Shown in pieces: positions 37,401-49,400 of a DNA stretch of 64,000 bases (positions are counted from its first letter, which is position 1; the number at the start of each line of letters is the position of its first letter). The stretch is from Valencia hispanica. Its lineage: Eukaryota > Chordata > Actinopteri > Cyprinodontiformes > Valenciidae. The stretch covers positions 19,754,735-19,818,734 of the forward strand of contig OY747712.1 of the NCBI GenBank assembly GCA_963556495.2, in the 5' to 3' direction. A program made the position numbers and the translations under genes. The notes under the pieces were generated by a model. That model was not told where the DNA came from. It did not search any database and saw only the letters and a program-made list of their open reading frames with translations.

Positions 37401-40400
37401 GAGAATTTTGTTGGTGGTTGATGATTTTTCTTTTGGTAATAAAAGCCAAGGCAACTTTATTTGTATAGCACACTTTCAACAACAAGGCAACTCAAGGTCC
37501 TTTGGGTGATTAGGGGATAAAATAAAAGCAATAAGGCAAGGCAATTTTATTTGTATAGCACACTTTTAACAACAAGGTAATTCAAGGTGCTTTACATGAT
37601 TAGGGGATAGAATAAACATAGTAAAAACATTACTCAAAACCAGACATGAATTTAGGATAAAGTAAAAACAGCAATAAAGCATGAAGCACACACAAAACAT
37701 ATGATACATGAAAACATTCCTCAAAGGCAGCTCTAAACAGATGGGTTGTTAGTCGTGACTTAAAAGAAATCGGTGTTTCAGCAGCTTTGCAGTTGTCTGG
37801 AAGTTTGTTCCAGATTAGTGGAGCATAGAAACTGAAAGCTGCTTCTCCATGTTTGGTTCTAATTCTAGGAATAAACTAGCAATACACCAACAGTAAAGCA
37901 TAAAACAAAACATTGGTGACACATAACATATGACACATTAAAACATATGACATACTAGCTATTATTAATCACTTACTCAAAAGAAGCTCTCACAGATGGG
38001 TTTTTAGTTATGATTTAAAAGAACTCAGTGTTTCAGCAGCTTTGCAGTGGTCTAGACGTTTTTTCCAGAAAAGGGGAGCATAGAAAGCTGATTCTGTTGT
38101 AAGACCTGAGTTGGTATAGTGATAACAGATCTTGAACATAATTTGGTGCTAACCCATTTTTATGATTTATAGACTAGTAAAAGTATTTTGAAAGATATTG
38201 TTGCAATAATCAATCTGACTAAAGATAAACGCATGGATGAGTTTTTGAGGTCCTGTTGCGACATCAGTTCTTTAATCCTAGAAATGTTCTTCAGGTGATA
38301 GAAGGCTGACCTTGTTATTGCCTTTATGTGACCTTGGAGGTTCAGATCCGATTCCATTACTACACCTAGATATCTGGCCTGATCAGTAGTTTCTAACTTT
38401 ATTAACTGAAGCTGTGTGGTAACTCTAGATTGTTTTTCAAAAATAATACTGCTGTTTTGTTTCTATTTAGCTGGAGAAAATTATGGCACATCCATCCACT
38501 GATTTGCTTAATGCATTCACTTAGGGTTTGGATGGAGTGTCATCTGCATAGGTATGGTAACTAATCTTATATGTTGTTATAATCTGGGAGCATGTAGATA
38601 TTAAATAGGAGGGGGCCCCAACATGTGTTTTATAGTAACTAATCTTATATGTTGTTATAATCTGGGAGCAGGTAGATATTAAATAGGAGGGGGCCCCAAC
38701 ATGTGTTTTATGGTAACTAATCTTATATGTTGTTATAATCTGGGAGCAGGTAGATATTAAATAGGAGGGGGCCCCAACATGTGATTTCTGTCTGTTCTGA
38801 TGAAAAATTACCTATTGACACAAAGAAGGTCCTGTTCTTTAGGTCAGACTCAAACCAGCCAAGTACTGTATCTGAGAATCTGACCCAGCTCTCCAGTCGT
38901 TTCAATAAGATATCATGGTCAACAGTGTCAAATGCTGCACTGAGGTCCAAATGCACCAGCACTGTGTTTCTATCACAGTCAGTATTTTTGCGGATGTCAT
39001 TGAACATGCTTTATTGTGTATCATGTGTCGTGTGTGTTTCATGCTAAATTGCTGTTTTCAATTTACAATGTTATATTTTAAGTTTTTCTTTATCACCAAA
39101 TTATGTAAAGCACCTTGAATTACTCTGTTGTTGAAAGTATGCTATACAAATAAAATTGCCTTGCCTTGCCTTGCCTTGGCAGTGGATCGCTAGTTCACGA
39201 GACTACTTTAACTGTAGTTGGAGCAATGGTATCAATAATGTCTGAGATTTTAGAGAGAACGTTTTCTACCAGCTTGTTTACTGAGTTTAGGTTGGAGGAT
39301 GAGGGTGATAGGGGTTAGGTGGGAGTGTACATTTGTTTAAAGTTTTCAACTGAACTGTCCTTGAGAAAATGCTTTTTTATAGTGGTGTCACTGTGTAAAA
39401 GATATTCTACATTTCAGATACTCTACGATTGATCACTAGCTGAATTTACAATGAGATTAACTGTTAACCTATGATTTATTTGAACATCTCAGAGAGGGAA
39501 AAACGTATGGCATTTAATACAAATATTTATTTAGTGAGATGATCCCTAGCCCATAAGTGACAAGTATCTAATATACTATGAAAAATAATTTTTCATCTCC
39601 ATCCTCAATTTTAACCTAAAACAACTCAAAGGTCTGATGTACAGCCCCCTTGACTCAATACTTAAAACCACGTTTTGCTGCAGTTATAGCTACAAGTCTT
39701 TAAGATATGTCTCTACTAGCTTTGCAGATATGATTGAGAGCATCTGCGAACATAAATTATCAAGTGTTTTCACAGTTCTCAGTTGGATTTATGTCTGGAC
39801 ATTAACTACTTTAACACGTAGATATGCTTCAATCCAAACCATTACATTGTAGTTTGGGCTGTATAGTTCTTCCATGCCCTCAAACAAACCTCCCAGTCCC
39901 ATCATCCCCTCAGTATGATCCTATCACTGTCGAATGTTACAATGGAAATAGCATATTCGTTGTTATGTGTAATAATATCTTTCAAAATTACACAAAAAGT
40001 ATATGTTCCACACCAAAAGTTACATTTGTTTTATTTTCTAACTAGCGCACGCTTTCTTGGGTGTTTGCTATGTTCCCTAAATGACTTTTGGCAAAGTTTA
40101 AATGGGACTTCAGTGTTTCCCACAGATTTGAAAGCAATGTGTGGCGGTGTCACGCTGCCCTATTCCTGCCTGATTGTCTTCACCTGTCTGTCTCATCATC
40201 CACACCTGATCCTACTCACCTCCTGCCTTTAAGACCCCTCACTTCCTTTCACTCCCGGCCGGATCATCCATCCTTCCTCCTAGTCCTCCTTCCTCCTAGT
40301 CCTATATTGTCTTCATCCCCATGGTGTGTCGTCTTCCTGCCTCTTCGTTCCAGCCCGATGTCCAGTGTCTCCGTTCACCACCATCATCATGATCTCCTCA

Positions 40401-43400
40401 CTTTAATAAAACATCCTGCACCTTCCTTCAGCGAGTGCGTTTGGGTCCATTCTCCACACACCCCGTGACAGGCGGTCGGCCGGCCGCGCGGGTGGGGAGG
40501 GTAGAGGACGGAGGGGAGGGGAGGGGGGTGTATGTGTGTGTGTGTATGTTTGTGCGAGAGAGACGTGTGAATGACAGAGAGACAAAGAAAGAGCAGGGAA
40601 AGGACATGCATGAACAAATACGGTGCGTGTTTTAAAAGAAAAACGAAACGCAATACGTGACGGTCGGTGTTGATTTTTTTTTTTCGGGTCGGTGTTGAAT
40701 CTGAGGCGGTCGGAGTTTAATCTGTGGCGCATCGCCACAGATTCGTCTATGTGTGGGAAACACTGGACTTGTTATACCTTTCTATTACCAAAAATGTATA
40801 CAGATCAAATTTTTATGAATATGCAAAACTGATGGTTGTCCTGTCAACAGAATGGCCCTCCTCAGCTGTAGATCTCAGCAGGTGCTCCAGGGTTGCCATT
40901 GGTTGCTTTTTTTATTATTGTTCCCCTTGCTAAGCCAATCAATTTAGATAGATGGCTATGTCTTGATAAGCTTTTACTGTTACTGTGTTCTTTATTTTTT
41001 CATCACTTATTGGGCATTGCTTTGCAAGATGTCCAGTGGGGAGGATATTGCAAACTGCTTTAAAATCTTTTACAACTTTCCACCTGGCCTGTCTGCCTTG
41101 TTCCCTGGTCTTCATATATAGCAGAAAATATAATGAGAACGAATTACAGTTGTTTGGACTCTACTTTGTATTTGACTTCTATAGGTCGATTCGACTGGTT
41201 TTTATTTTGGAGGCATCACAGTAAAGGGGGTTGAGCAAACACAGATTTTCTGGTTGCAAAATGATAAATTATTAAGCAGTGGCAGCTGTTTGAGTAACTT
41301 TGCAAGGCACTGCACTGTAAACCCTACCAAGTTGAGTCTACTAAAGATTTATGTGGAACACCATTCCCCACGCTTTAGTTTTTACATATGCTAAAACTAA
41401 ATATATAAAGTCAAATTGCCATGGAAAATCATTACTGTTTACTAAAAATGATTAGTTCACTTGACTAATTTCCTTTGCCATCTTGAGCTTGAGTTAATTA
41501 CATATTACGTATTTATTACTGCTTATAGTAATTTGTTAATGTAAATAATAAGGTTTATTCAAATTTTTTTTTCTAAAAAATATCTTGAACAAAATTGTAT
41601 TGAAAAAGAACAAAAACCATAAAATGTTCAGAAAAACATTTATTTGTATTAGACAATGTTGCAATATAACATTCTGCAGTCTTGCAGTACTGCACAAACC
41701 CTGTCAAATGAAAAATAAAAAAACAAAACAATTTAAACCACTTTTTCCGTTTCCATAAAAATAAACAGCACACAATAGTTTATGTTGAAGTAAAATTGGG
41801 ATTTGGAGTTTGCAATTTAACCTTTTATTAAAATAATTTGCTAATATTTTGCCAGCTCTTTACTCAATGTATTTGAGCTTGGCTGCAATGAATGATCAAA
41901 AAACTACAGTAAAACTGAGGAGGACACATTTCTAAGGCCACAAACTGCAAATTTGGGTGTGTTTGTACAGCACAAGTTCCAGGCAAAACAAAGACACACT
42001 CTGTGAAATTCAAAACTGATTTAAAGCTAATCTGAAGCCAGATGGTTAGTTACACAGAACCACCTGGGAACTATTTGGAAAAGACCCTTCGTGTTCTACA
42101 AATATAGTGTATCAATGCAAGATTTAATTGATTTAGATCAGCGTGGTGGAGAATGTTTCTAAATTTAAAATTCTTGCCCAGACCAGATGGATTAAAAGCT
42201 TTCATCTCTCATCATGCATTTTATAACTCAAATAAGGCACACATTAAGGTTGCTTCAAACTTTAGAAACACCTGTTGTTGACTGTTATACTAATTTGCTG
42301 CTGTAAAATAGCTTTCTACAGTTGTAAATACATTATGGCTCAATGAATTTCATGATTATAAATTTTTCACAAATCTCATACAGATACTTGTGCAAATCAG
42401 TTGTGTAAAGTATCGTCTGTTAAGTGTAAATATATGTAAATAAAAATATTAAGGCTCAATCAGTGGGGCTAAGAAATCGTGTTTGGGGACATACAGTGCT
42501 TTATTCTGTGTGGTGGCAAGTTACACTTGGTTTCTTGTCCAAACCTGTATTTTGCAATTCCAGTTGGTGTAAAGTATGTTGGTTGAGAAATAGGCATTTC
42601 TGTTAATTTAGTATATTTATATTCCAGCGGGGCACAAAGTGATGTTACTAATTAACAACTGGCAATTAAATAGTTTATCTTTAAAAAATGATTTGGTCAC
42701 ATTTATTTTATAGAAATTGTTAATAATGCCTGTAATTGTAGTACAAGTGATTTTATAAAATATGATTAATTCTTATCATTATAGTTTTCTCCCAATCAGT
42801 GAATGGACTAAGGTTAATATTTGGGTCTGTCTAAAATAATTATTTTGCTACTGCAATGAAAGATACATTTATTTTAAGACTTTTTACACGTTTATCAGGG
42901 GTGCCAATAAGTGTGCCAGCAGATGGTTTGAGTACAGTAAGTTTTAGGAGTGGGTGTTTGTTCATTGTGAATGCTACAGTGCATGGAAGTAATTATTGAT
43001 TAGATTTAAATCTTGCACTTTCAAGGTCCATGTCAATATCTTACCCTCCTTAAAATGTGGATCGATCCAGAGCAGTGGGGCACACTGACCTGGTAGAAAG
43101 CTCAGATGTCAGAAGGTTCAGTTATCTTAAGGAGACAATTTGCATGAGTAATTTGACTGAAGGTTGAACAGAATATCTAAATGCTATTGTGATTTCTTTC
43201 ACTTACTGGCAGCTTTAAAGAGGTCACATTGTACTTTAAGTGTAATCAACTTTTGGAATACCTTAGACGTTTTGTCTAAAGTATTCCTTATCCTAACTTC
43301 AAAGACCTCTATGTGGCTAATTTCATGTAAAGAAGTCATGTGACTTAAAGAAACATGACCTAAATTGGTTGTTAGCATAGATGGGGGGAACTAATAGCAG

Positions 43401-46400
43401 TAAACAAATAAAGTAGCTCAGGTAGTCACCATAAATAATGGAGTACATTTAAAACTAGGTAGTGGTTGAACTATTACATAAAAATCTATATGTTTACACA
43501 TATAGATTAGTCTGATAAGGAGTTTAGTTCTATTTTGCTTCTTTGATACAGTTAAATGTTTCAGATTATCAAACTAATTTTATTATGAGACAAAGATAAC
43601 CTGAGTAAATAAATTGTAGTTTGTTAAATGATGCCTTTATTCAGTAAGGGAAACAGACCATCCAAACCAACATGGCCGCATGTGAAACACGATTTCCTCC
43701 ATTGTTTAAGCACAAATTAACTTAAATATTCCCATTGTTTTGGTTCAATTTCACTTGCAACAATTAGTCTTGATTACTGACAGATATCTAAAATGAAGAA
43801 ACTGCCTAAATATAACCTGTCTGACAACACAAACTAGGCTAATAATCTCAAAAAGCAACAGATCACGTTCCTATCGTTAGAAATTAAAGATGAGACCAAC
43901 AGAAATCATCTATCCGTACGGAAAATGTTACAAACCATTTTTAGGTGAACCTTGCTATGAGTGGGCACCCTATGACAATTACACCAAAAGTGCATCAATG
44001 ACTCATTCAGGAAGTCACAAAAGGACCCAAAACAACATCTTAAACTCTACAGACCTCACTTACCTCACTTTAGATCAGTATTCATAGTTCGATGAGAACA
44101 AGAGGTCCAAACGTCAAAATCACTGCTGAGTAAAAAGAACTCTAAAGGCCATCTCACACTTCCTGAAAAACATATTAATAGGTCCAAAGACTTATGGGAA
44201 ATATTCTGAAAATATTATGCGCTATTCAAAAAAAATAAAAAAATAAACCAGTGGTCAAACAGATGCTTCACTGCTCCAAAACCTGTAAAAGTTTTTGTAA
44301 TTGATGGAATCATGAACTCACTTCTCCACTTTCTGAATGGATGAGGACATTAGAGCTGTGTAGTCAAAATCTGGACTTTACTCCTTTTAATATATTGTGT
44401 CATGACTTTAAAAAAGCCTTTCATGCTAGAAAATTCTTCAGTGTGATGAAATCAAAGGTATTCTGCAAAGAATAATGGACCAAAATGTCTGTTGGGATAT
44501 AAAATGTTCATTCACAGATATGCCAGATGCCTCATGTCAGTTGTTAAAGCCAAAGGTGGCACAACTAGCTCTTAGGTTTAGAGATAAATTACCTTTTCAT
44601 ATGGGGCTGCATCAGTTTGGATAGCTTCTTTCCAAATAACTGAATAATCATTTAAAAATGTTTATTTTAGTATTTAGTCAGATTATCGCTGTCTGATTAA
44701 AAAAAAACCTTGATGGTCTAAAGGTTTAATTGGACATTTTACAGAAGTGACTATACTGTAATACTAAAGTACGTGTTTTTTTAGCTACAAGATTAGCTGG
44801 TTAGTTTTGGTCTTGTTATCAACACGAATGAAGTACTTGCATAAACTGACTATCAGATGGTTTCTGTGTGTCAGCAGACATTGCTGATTACCAGCAACAT
44901 GTGATTCGATGTAGAAAGTGGCCTTTGTGACTCCAGTTATAGCTTAACCTTTTCTTCATGGTGAAGCCTGTCTTAGATTCTATGTAATGGTAGAATGTAG
45001 CATGGCCAGTGTGTGATATTTAAAACATTTTTAACTCACTAAATGACATTAGTTTAATTTTGCTACACATAATCAATACAACTGCTCGGCAAAAAGCATC
45101 AAATTTATTTATTTATTATGACAGCATTGCAAGGAAAAGTCTGCCTGGCCCCTAACTGTTAGAAACAGCTGCCAGTGAGGAAATATTTGGATTATTTGTT
45201 CTTTAGAAGAATCGCAGCTTGCACAAACTTCAGAGTACACTTCAGTTATGTCCTTCTATTCCTTCAGGAGATCTAAAAGGCAGTGATCCTGTCTCCTTCT
45301 TCAGATGAATCTCCTTGCTTAGAATGTATTTCAGTGCCTGCCTCACTTTGCTTTCATGATGGGTAATAATGTTACTGAGAGGTGCAGTGATAGGTCGAAA
45401 TCAGTATGTCAACTAAATACATTTTTATATAAAGATTTATAGGACAGAAGACAGGTGATGAGAGATTTTCAAGGCTAAAAAAATAGAAATGTTATATTTT
45501 ACCCCTACTTTTGAACTGTTTTATTTTGGAAATACTTTTTATTCTGTGTGCAAGTGAACTTCACATGTTCTACTATTTTATTCTCCAAGGAATGACGCTG
45601 AGACCAGATCGCCCCTCTTCTTTGCCTGATACAAGTAAGAACAGAGGCAGAATCAAACAAATCCACATCCCTGTCATCATTCCTCCACCGTCCTCCGGCC
45701 CCAACCAGCCGGCACAGGCCAACAGGCACACAATCAGGATCAGTAAACCAAACCAGCACTTGAATTCCCAGCATCCCCGCTTGCCGACGCTACCTCTGGT
45801 TCCTGTAAGACCTGTGGTGGAAACAGGTGAGGCAGGACCTCCAGGATACATCCGCCGGCTCAATGTACGCAGAGGAGCTGAGGACTCATTGAGCAAACCT
45901 GTCACAGGGTTTGCTGGAGCACCAGGTAAGCTCTGCTGGGGGTTAAAGTTTTATTGCCCAATCATCTTGGATGTATTAAAAATAATCTATAAGTGACTCC
46001 AATTGGTCAAATAAATTGTGAATTTTTAGGAACACATTTCACACCAACCTGCTGTTTGAGTCATATTAAGCAGTCACCACACCAATGTGAATGAATCTTT
46101 GTTTGTGTGTATAGAGATTCTGCATTTAGTAACATGAGGCTGCAACAATACCTGCTTATATTGTAATTAAGAGAAGTTTTTGTTGAGCTCTTTGACAAGA
46201 GACACATCTTGGTCATGTCTCTGTGCACTTCCAGCTTGCACATCAGGCTTAAGTCCTGTAGTTTTACAAAAATTATGCCACTGAACAATGAGTTTTGTTC
46301 ACCACATTTTTATTAAACTAATCACTTTATTATCCTGTGGTGAATAAATAAATGTTAAAATATTTAATTTAAGGTTAGAAGTATCAAGTCGCATTCACAA

Positions 46401-49400
46401 AATTGCAACCAACTTAATACACCTTACCAACCAACAACCAAAAAATAAAATAAGATGCTAAATGGCATATTCTGGAGACACTTACTTAGTTGTTCTCACT
46501 TGGTTCCTATAATGGCATGTGAAAGAGGTGAGCTGGAAAATCATTTAATGATTGAAATGTGTTAGAGATAACTTTCAAATATATCTGGGGTAAAGATGGT
46601 GCATAAAATATTTGGTAAGTTTTCGGCAGGTAAAATGTGCATAGAAAAAAAGAACAATAAAAATCTAACATAGGTTTGCATGGTTAAAAATCAACCAATG
46701 TGTAAAAAACCTCTGATATTTGTTTTAAATGTGAATTTGATCTTCCAAAGTATCTACAGCCTGTAGAAGTCCTGAGTCATATTGGGTCTGTTTTTTTTCT
46801 TTTGAGTCTGACATGCATAACACATAGCAAGGCTTTCAGAGTATAAATGGGCATTAGATGTTCTGTCATTCCTATTAATTGTTCATACAGCTTGCCCGGC
46901 GCCTTTCAGTGGAGGCCAAATCCAATGAAATGGTAGACAACAACTGGAAACAGAGTTAGCCAGTTCTGGAGTTAATTAAAGTGCACTGCATGCAAAAAGT
47001 TTAAATAAAATTTCAAAAAAACAAGACAAAGGCTTTGTTCTCGCCTTTATCTTGTTTGGCAGTAAAGAATAGAGAACAGCCTACATTAGTTATAATTGTA
47101 CCTTATCCTGTGGGAGATCAAGTCATGTATTGCCAGTGAGTATTAAAATCTTAACCCACGAGACAAAACTTATTTTCAGGAATGACATTTTAGTTATGCT
47201 TTGTGTTTTTTACTTGCAGTTTTATTTTTATTTTTGGGGACTGTTCTTGATCCCACAAATTTCATCTTCAGCACAGTGTACAAATAATAGATACATTCAA
47301 ATAACTTTTTTGTGAGATAAAGGTCAGGAGGATTAGAAATTCAGCAAACTCGAGCATTTATTTTTATACATTAAATATATGTTTTGATTTCAGATAACAT
47401 GTTTCTCTCAAAATTCACACCACAATGTCATTGCAAAGGCATGGTAAACAGCTTGTAAACTGATTATCAAAAGTCTGAAACAGAGAATCTGAAGATAGAG
47501 AATATTTTGAATGTTTTTACATTTTGTTACAACACTCCCAAATGCTTTAATGCTTTTCAATGGGAACTGACATGAATGGAAGGATGAGAAGAAATTGTTT
47601 TCAAATTTTTCTACAAATAAAACTCTGAAATGTGTACCATGCATTTGCTTTCCTGGATGTCAGTTATTTGCTGCAATTTTGCTGCGAGTTGTTTGGGTAT
47701 GCCGTTTTTGGCCATTTATCTTTGCAAATAGCTCGAGCTCAGTCAGATTGGATGTAGATTATCTATGAACATTCATTTTTAGGTCTTAGCATATATTCTT
47801 GATTTAGGTCTAAACTTCAGTTTGGTCATTCTAACACTTGAATAGACTTTGATCTTCAGTATTTGACTGTGGCTCTGGTTGAAGGCTTAGGGTAGATGTC
47901 CTACTGAACCTCCACCTCAGTTTCAAGTCCTTTGCAGCTCCTAAAATGTTTCTTGCGGGGTTGCCCTGTGTGTAGTTCCATCCATCTTCACGTGAACTCT
48001 TACAAGTTCATTTTTCCTCATGATGGATGTTTCCCCATGGTATAATGCTGCCACTAACCTGTTTGATAGGGATGGCATATTCAGGGTCATGCGCAGTGGT
48101 AGTTTGTCACCACACAGATCATTCTGCATTTAGGCTGAGACGCATTTCTACACAGGTAACTTCTGAGGGCCATTGGTTAAAGTTTATGTTTTGGGGGAAT
48201 TAGAATAAAGAAGGCAGAATTTTAAAAAGCATGTATCATTTTCTTCCTCCTTCCCCATTATGCTCTGCTTTGTGTTGGTCTGTGGCATAAAATCTCAATA
48301 AAATAACATTAAAGTTCATAGTTGTAACTAACAAAATGTAAACTAGGCACTGATATGTTTGCAAGCCACTGAAAGTGTGCTGTGATTGTTGTGGTATGAT
48401 ATTTAAATAGAAAGCCAAACTACTTCTGGCATAAGCCCCCTAACCTCTCTATCTTCGGATGATGATAAAACATAATGTGTTTGTCATCTATGTCTTCCAG
48501 GCTATCTTCCTCTGCAGCCTACAACTTCCAAGCCTAAGCCAAGGAGCCAAGAAAGTACTGTCTCTGTTACAGTGCATGCATCTGCAGTTTTTCTTTTACA
48601 TCAAAGGAAAAAAAAAGCTGGAACTAAGCTATGAATTAATTTGTAGCCTGGAAGTGTGAGGGAGTGGGAACTGGATGTGTTTTTCTCAAGGAGGTGTAGG
48701 CAGATTGTGAAGGATTTTAAGTCGTCTGCAGACACTCTACAAAGTTTTAAACTGGCTCAGATTTGTGATTTTATTTAAATATCATTGCAGATCATTCTCA
48801 GCTTGCTATGCAACACAACTTTACATTCATTTTGATGAGGGAAGAGATTTAAATGAAACATTGTTGCAAATAAAGATGCCTCCATTCAAGTTGTCAGCAC
48901 TTAACAAGGTATAATTTTGTCTGCGATGTTTTACCTTTTAGCTACAGTAACACCAGAAGTGCCTTCAAGCCCGTTGAATCAACATACAGCAGAATCGCAA
49001 GGTAAGATCTTTCTTCAAACTACTTTATCTCTTAAAAAAACTCTGCATTTGTTTCCAGAAATCTATTTTGAGCCTTGAATTTGAGAGTTCTTGTAAAAGT
49101 TTATGATCAGGTTAATTACATGCAATATGAAATAGTCTGTTTCATTCTTCCTGATCTAGTTTCAATGGACAGCAGCGTCTCTGCAAACCAGTTCTCCTTC
49201 TCTGCTGGCCTCACACAGTGCCCAACCTTCACTAAAGGTTTTGCCATCATCCGCTTTAACAAGGTGCTAGTCAACGACGGAGGACACTACAGTCCCCACA
49301 CAGGTACAGTCCCATGTTCCTTTTCTCCTCAGGGTTCTTGGCTGTTCATTCCACAATCATTCCATTCTTGTACAATGCCTTGAAAAGTCTATCTTTAAAT

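Larger units (their letters stand above)
39600..41320 (-). mobile_element. Tc1-like remnant split by a nested insertion
   Basis: AGCCCCCTTGACTCAATACT and the TTGCTGCAGTTATAGCTACA region at 39640-39735, then GCTCCAGGGTTGCCATTGG and TAGATGGCTATGTCTTGAT at 40890-40970, match the antisense of a Tc1 transposon. The right end is ACTTTGCAAGGCACTGCA (41298-41316). The two halves are separated by the hAT-like element at 40111-40765. Coding capacity is lost. Confidence 0.65.

Noticed and set aside
40387..40738. Minus-strand 88- and 111-codon frames
   Set aside because: They cross the boundary between the solo LTR and the hAT-like element and arise from low-complexity GT/CA-rich sequence.
43890..44087. 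65-codon plus-strand open frame ([20 protein letters not shown]...)
   Set aside because: It sits within a decayed Tc1 remnant and has no domain, splice sites or conserved motif.
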